Source: Flavobacterium psychrophilum (GTDB taxonomy: Bacteria; Bacteroidota; Bacteroidia; Flavobacteriales; Flavobacteriaceae). Taken from it: a stretch of DNA of 10,822 nt. The notes beneath the pieces are model-generated. The model was not told the origin of the DNA and did not search any database. It worked only from the letters and a program-made list of their open reading frames with translations. The translations under genes and the position numbers were made by a program. Location of the stretch: contig CAMAWT010000030.1 in NCBI GenBank assembly GCA_945862065.1, positions 1 to 10,822 on the forward strand, in the 5' to 3' direction. Positions 7,462 through 10,822 of the stretch are shown here, one piece after another (position 1 is the first letter of the stretch; every line of letters starts with the position of its first letter).

Positions 7462-8376
7462 ATGAGAATGGATAAAATTGGAATTGTTACTGTTTTGTAT
7501 AAAAGCGAATCTGTATTAGAAGATTTTTTTAAAAGTGTAAGTTGTCAAAATCACAAAAATTATATACTATATATAATAGATAATTCAGCAACAGAAGAAA
7601 GTGAAAAATTAATAAACGATTATACACAACTACATAATTTACAAGACAAGATTAGGTATTTACCATCATCAAGTAACCTTGGTGTGGCTGCTGGAAACAA
7701 TGTTGGCATTAAAGCTGCGCTAACAGATAATTGTGATTATATTTTACTCTCAAATAATGATATTTTAATAAAAGATGATTCCCTTTTTAAAAATATGGTC
7801 AATGAGTCGATTGAAAAAAAACATGATATTTTAATTCCTAAAATTCATTTTTATGATTCAAATGAAATATGGTTCATATCAGGGCATATAAATAAGTTCA
7901 GAGCCAAATGTTTTCACACAAACAATTACAAAATAGACAACGGACAGTTTGATAATAAACTTTCAGAATGTGACTATGCCCCAACTTGTTTTATGTTATT
8001 TCATAAAAATGTATTTGAAAAAGTTGGATTAATGGATGAAAAATATTTTGTTTATTATGACGATACAGATTTTTTATGGCGTTGTTATTTATCTAACATT
8101 AAGGTTAACATATATACAAAAGCAGTAGTACAGCATAAAGAAGGCAGATCAACTGGCGGACAAACTTCAGATTTTTCATTTTATTATTTTACTAGGAACA
8201 GATTTTATTTTTCAAGTAAAATACATAAAAATGTTTTTATAAAATGGAGTTCATTCGTTTATATTTTTGCGGTGTCTTTTTTAAGAAGTATAAAACATAA
8301 AAAAACCAGAATTTATTTCAACATTATCAAAGAATTTTATAATAGAACAGAATTTAAAAGGCAAAACACCTTTTAA
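7462..8376 (+). CDS. Family 2 glycosyltransferase
   Basis: This 304-residue GT-A fold enzyme adds a sugar from a nucleotide donor to the lipid-linked glycan at the inner face of the membrane. The start of the fold is IGIVTVLYKSE (6-16), with D40 in YIIDNS, the SNLGVAAGNNVGI segment (71-83) and the metal-site variant LLSNNDI (95-101, with D100). The acceptor-side acid cluster YYDDTDFLWR is at 198-207, followed by VVQHKEGRSTGG. This layout is the WbbL-like rhamnosyltransferase branch, so rhamnose or a related deoxysugar is a reasonable donor, but specificity cannot be read from sequence. The C-terminus is basic with one hydrophobic patch (about 265-280), suggesting membrane association. ATG 7462 is 3 bases after the epimerase stop; ATG 7468 is an alternative. 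The stop interlocks with the stop of the convergent polymerase gene. Confidence 0.92.
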   Translation: MRMDKIGIVTVLYKSESVLEDFFKSVSCQNHKNYILYIIDNSATEESEKLINDYTQLHNLQDKIRYLPSSSNLGVAAGNNVGIKAALTDNCDYILLSNNDILIKDDSLFKNMVNESIEKKHDILIPKIHFYDSNEIWFISGHINKFRAKCFHTNNYKIDNGQFDNKLSECDYAPTCFMLFHKNVFEKVGLMDEKYFVYYDDTDFLWRCYLSNIKVNIYTKAVVQHKEGRSTGGQTSDFSFYYFTRNRFYFSSKIHKNVFIKWSSFVYIFAVSFLRSIKHKKTRIYFNIIKEFYNRTEFKRQNTF

Positions 8377-9620
8377 GTAATTTGGTTTGAAACACTTGAA
8401 TTATTATTTTCTATAAATTTAATAAAACACATTAGTATTAAATTAAAATATAAAACACCATATTGTCTGTACAAATAATCTTCAATAAAGCATACAACTA
8501 AAATTGTAAAAACAAACGATTGAAACAAAAACATCCTAGATTTAAAGCTTATCCTGATAATATTAGCTAAATAAAAGAGATAGAATAGAAATCCAAAAAT
8601 ACCGCTTGATATAAAAATATATAAGTAATAATTATGTGTCAAATAATTGTGATTTTTGTAAAAATCTGAATCATAATTTGACTTATAACAATTATTCAAG
8701 TCCAATTGAATGTTCTCAAAGCCAACGCCGCGCACCCAATTTTCTTTAAATAAATCTACAGAACAATCAAAAATTGCTTTTCTGATATTGGTTGAATCAA
8801 ATGTTAAATCTTTCGGTTTTACATTAACGCTATTATAAAGCTCCATAAATCTATTTTTAACACCAGGGGTGAAAAGGATTAATATGCCAATTGCTAAAAC
8901 AGATATTAAAGAGATGATTCCTTTGTAATAAACATTTATAGGATTTTTAAATAAAAGCATATAAAACATTATCGAAACCATCAATACAGTGGTAAGCTTG
9001 GTTAACAGTAAAAAAGTTATTATAATAAAAGAAAAAACATAAATTAATTGTATATATTTTTTTTGTTTCAGAACTAAATTTAAGGAATGAGCACCACAAA
9101 ATATTAAAATAATAGTATAATAAGTAGGGTGAATTTTAAACCAATTAAAATCATTATAAGTATAATTTCTAAAAGTTGATTCATTATAAAAATTCATAGT
9201 AAATTTCCAAGCAGGGACATCTATAAAATATTTTGTGACATAAATAATGGCAATAGACAAGCCTATATTTTTTAATATAAAAATAAAAAACTCTAACCTT
9301 TTTTCTGTAAAAATTTCTTTTGGAATGTATGTAAATGTTACAGGAATTAGTAAAAAAAGAAGGGCATTATTTACATGAGTAAGACTTAAATATATGTTGG
9401 TTGTGAAAATTGAAGTACACACTACAATCCAAAAGGGAATCGTTAAAAAAAAAACTTTATAACTTTCTATTTTAAAATCTTTAATGCTAGACCTGTACAA
9501 CATTGTGTTAATAATTAAAAGGCCAATAGTTATAGAAGAAATGTTTTCTTTTAGAACTGGAAAACAAAAGCATAAAACAATTAGATAAGGGAAGAGCTTA
9601 TAGGTTATATTTTTCAACAT
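8373..9620 (-). CDS. Wzy/O-antigen ligase-type membrane protein (Wzy_C family)
   Basis: This 415-residue polytopic protein has about 10-12 hydrophobic segments (for example about 11-40, 55-73, 84-100, 111-131, 166-183, 190-222, 233-251, 329-352 and 364-400). Family marks are IHPTYYT at 163-169, an extracytoplasmic loop with TNIRKAIFDCSVDLFKENW (277-295), GVGFEN (298-303), LTHNYYL (327-333) and the C-terminal EDYLYRQYG (380-388). Proteins of this family either polymerise repeat units in the periplasm (Wzy) or ligate the chain to lipid A-core (WaaL). The company of a flippase and a chain-length-like protein favours polymerase, but sequence alone does not decide. The gene opposes the glycosyltransferase group, and its stop overlaps that of the glycosyltransferase by 4 bases. 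I saw no convincing promoter pair upstream of its start. Confidence 0.87.
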   Translation of the reverse strand: MLKNITYKLFPYLIVLCFCFPVLKENISSITIGLLIINTMLYRSSIKDFKIESYKVFFLTIPFWIVVCTSIFTTNIYLSLTHVNNALLFLLIPVTFTYIPKEIFTEKRLEFFIFILKNIGLSIAIIYVTKYFIDVPAWKFTMNFYNESTFRNYTYNDFNWFKIHPTYYTIILIFCGAHSLNLVLKQKKYIQLIYVFSFIIITFLLLTKLTTVLMVSIMFYMLLFKNPINVYYKGIISLISVLAIGILILFTPGVKNRFMELYNSVNVKPKDLTFDSTNIRKAIFDCSVDLFKENWVRGVGFENIQLDLNNCYKSNYDSDFYKNHNYLTHNYYLYIFISSGIFGFLFYLFYLANIIRISFKSRMFLFQSFVFTILVVCFIEDYLYRQYGVLYFNLILMCFIKFIENNNSSVSNQIT

Positions 9621-9680
9621 TTTTTAATTATAAAATATAATGTAAAATTAAATAAATAATTTTATAAAATAACATTCTCT

Positions 9681-9713
9681 TATGTATTTTTATATTAAAA
9701 TAAATTATATTTG
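9681..9713 (+). promoter_or_regulatory. Candidate promoter of the lipoprotein gene
   Basis: TATATTTG at 9706-9713 matches the Bacteroidetes -7 consensus TAnnTTTG exactly. TATG at 9681-9684 is a one-mismatch -33 element (TTTG) with a 21-base spacer. Transcription would start around 9719, leaving a leader of about 20 bases before ATG 9740. The surrounding 119-base gap is extremely AT-rich and holds no other feature I recognise. Confidence 0.55.
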
Positions 9714-9739
9714 CAAAATATTTATAAAAATTTAAAGAG

Positions 9740-10252
9740 ATGAAAAATTTAATTTTAGTGATCTTAACAGGTCTATTTATGGTTTCTTGCGGTAAAAACT
9801 CTAAAGAAAACGAAGAAACAACAGCAAAAATTACAAATAAATATGTAGTTTCAATTGAAGCTATATATCAAAAAAATGACAGTTGTGTAGTTGTACTTTA
9901 TGATGAAAATGACAACGAAATCCTAGACAAACGAACAAAAATTGCTATCAAAGGAATGGAAGTTTCTCAAAAAATAAACGTTGATTTACCAGAAGGAGTT
10001 CAGCCATACAACATTGGTCTTGGATTGAGCACTAATAAAGAACAGTCAAATATTACACTTACAAAAATAGCTATATCAAAAAATGATAAAATTATTGCTG
10101 GTAATCCAAGCGAAGGATATTTGCCCTATTTTTCTAACAATGACTGTATAGTTATAGATCCAAATACGCTAAAACATTCACTGAAACACGATAAACCATA
10201 TTCTCCAGGTTTAGTTGGAAATGAAAGTCTAAAAGCTGCCTTATCAAACTAA
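9740..10252 (+). CDS. Small lipoprotein of unknown function
   Basis: I do not recognise a named family. The 170 residues start with a lipoprotein signal peptide: K2, a hydrophobic core at 4-15 and a lipobox MVSC with the lipidated cysteine at 17. A charged, flexible linker (KNSKENEETT) follows, then a region that reads as alternating beta strands (about 34-120) with QKINVDLPEG and ITLTKIAISKNDK, compatible with a beta-sandwich. An acidic turn (DENDNEILD, 55-63) and two further cysteines (C49 and C136) are the only other marks. The C-terminus ends in YSPGLVGNESLKAAL. No catalytic motif is visible. It has its own promoter candidate and terminator, so it is likely transcribed alone. Its location in a glycan cluster suggests a cell-surface or periplasmic role, possibly carbohydrate related, but this is only inference from context. 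Confidence 0.82.
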   Translation: MKNLILVILTGLFMVSCGKNSKENEETTAKITNKYVVSIEAIYQKNDSCVVVLYDENDNEILDKRTKIAIKGMEVSQKINVDLPEGVQPYNIGLGLSTNKEQSNITLTKIAISKNDKIIAGNPSEGYLPYFSNNDCIVIDPNTLKHSLKHDKPYSPGLVGNESLKAALSN

Positions 10253-10274
10253 GGTGTAACTATTTAAATATTTA

Positions 10275-10304
10275 AAAGAAAGGGAAATTATTTTCCCTTT
10301 TTTT
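10275..10304. terminator. Intrinsic terminator, probably bidirectional
   Basis: AAAGGGAAA (10279-10287) pairs with TTTTCCCTTT at 10292-10300 around a 4-base TTAT loop, giving a 9-base-pair stem that can extend by four more pairs including one G-T. Seven T residues (10298-10304) follow on the plus strand, 46 bases after the lipoprotein stop at its loop-side end. On the minus strand the stem is followed by TTTCTTTT, so it can also stop transcription from the convergent glycosyltransferase gene. Confidence 0.88.
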
Positions 10305-10396
10305 ATGTTTAAAAACTTTTATTTGCTGAATTTATAAATCGACTGTTTTTAAAATTGTTATTCGTAATAAGTGAAAACAAAAAAGCTTGAGTAATG

Positions 10397-10822
10397 TTAT
10401 GTAAGACTTTCGTAGATATCAGACCATAAATAACCTTTCTTTTCCCAACTGTAATTATTTATTACATACTCAGAAAGTAAATTTCCTCTTTCGAATCTTT
10501 CAGTTTCAGTCCAACTTAAAGCAATGTTTATTGCATTGGTGAGTTCATCAACTTTCGGATTTATCATTAAACCACCATTAATGTTCCATTCGGGATTTAT
10601 ACCCGTATTAAAAGTAGTAATTACTGGTGTTTTACAAATTGCAGCCTCCAAATTAACCATTCCAATGGCTTCAGAAAAAGAAGGTGCAACAAATGCTTTT
10701 GCATTGGCATATAGTGCGTATTTTTCATCTCCAAAAACACTTCCAATAAACTCAATTCTATCATTAATTAACAAGTTGTTGCATTTTGATCTTAATTCAT
10801 TTGAATATAAATTTTCTTCACC
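10397..10822 (-). CDS. Family 4 glycosyltransferase, C-terminal part (cut by window edge)
   Basis: The frame stays open from the stop at 10397 to the end of the window, so 141 residues of the C-terminal GT-B domain are visible and the start lies outside. A TTG at 10774 is not a real start, since the upstream codons continue the family sequence (GEENLYSNELRSKCNN). Numbered from the first visible residue, IEFIGSVFGDEKYALYANA (23-41) is the usual segment before the donor site, and SEAIGMVNLEAA carries the EX7E pair E51 and E59. TPVITT and YSWEKKG follow in the expected places. The enzyme transfers a sugar from a nucleotide donor at the inner membrane; donor unknown. It is convergent with the lipoprotein gene, 144 bases apart, with the shared terminator between. 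Apart from that terminator, the gap shows nothing I recognise. Confidence 0.92.
   Translation of the reverse strand, partial: GEENLYSNELRSKCNNLLINDRIEFIGSVFGDEKYALYANAKAFVAPSFSEAIGMVNLEAAICKTPVITTFNTGINPEWNINGGLMINPKVDELTNAINIALSWTETERFERGNLLSEYVINNYSWEKKGYLWSDIYESLT

Noticed and set aside
9632..9639. TATATTTT on the minus strand as a -7 element for the polymerase-like gene
   Set aside because: No TTG-like -33 element lies at the right distance, so I do not call a promoter.
9902..9928. Acidic turn DENDNEILD in the lipoprotein as a calcium-binding loop
   Set aside because: The spacing of D, N, N and D recalls an EF-hand-like loop, but there is only one copy and no flanking helix pattern, so it is too weak to claim.
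1..10822. CRISPR arrays, insertion sequences, tRNA or rRNA genes
   Set aside because: I saw no regularly spaced repeats, no transposase frame or terminal inverted repeats, and no tRNA- or rRNA-like stretch.

Overview
The window is a surface-polysaccharide (O-antigen or capsule type) biosynthesis locus from a low-GC member of the Bacteroidetes, most likely a flavobacterium. Three things point there: the strongly AT-rich DNA, start codons preceded by A-rich sequence with no Shine-Dalgarno motif, and promoter-like elements of the Bacteroidetes form (TTTG, about 20 bases, TAnnTTTG). The species cannot be named from the sequence alone.

Layout. Bases 24-4947 form a forward gene train: a two-membrane-segment chain-length-regulator-like protein, then rmlA (rfbA), rmlC (rfbC) and rmlD (rfbD) of dTDP-L-rhamnose synthesis, then a Wzx-type flippase. 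rmlC and rmlD overlap by 7 bases. A CatB/XAT-type acetyltransferase (4944-5591, minus) runs into the flippase tail with interlocked stop codons. Across a 91-base divergent promoter region, a second forward group follows: a hexapeptide acyltransferase (5683-6279), a nucleotide-sugar epimerase resembling dTDP-L-rhamnose 4-epimerases (6334-7458) and a family 2 glycosyltransferase (7462-8376). A Wzy/O-antigen-ligase-type membrane protein (8373-9620, minus) meets the glycosyltransferase, again with interlocked stops. A small lipoprotein of unknown function (9740-10252, plus) has its own promoter candidate and a clear terminator. The window closes inside a family 4 glycosyltransferase on the minus strand (10397 to the edge).

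How it fits together. RmlA, RmlC and RmlD, with an RmlB that is not in this window, would make dTDP-L-rhamnose. The epimerase may convert part of it to dTDP-6-deoxy-L-talose. The two glycosyltransferases add sugars to a lipid-linked unit, the two acyltransferases may O- or N-acetylate it, Wzx flips it, the Wzy-like protein polymerises or ligates it, and the chain-length-like protein would set polymer size. No initiating sugar-phosphate transferase is visible, so the cluster extends beyond the window.

The parts are known families in a strain-specific combination. I did not find a clearly new kind of system. The most interesting points are the possible deoxytalose branch, the face-to-face overlapping promoters between the two acyltransferase genes, the two convergent junctions with identical interlocked stops, and the self-contained lipoprotein gene.
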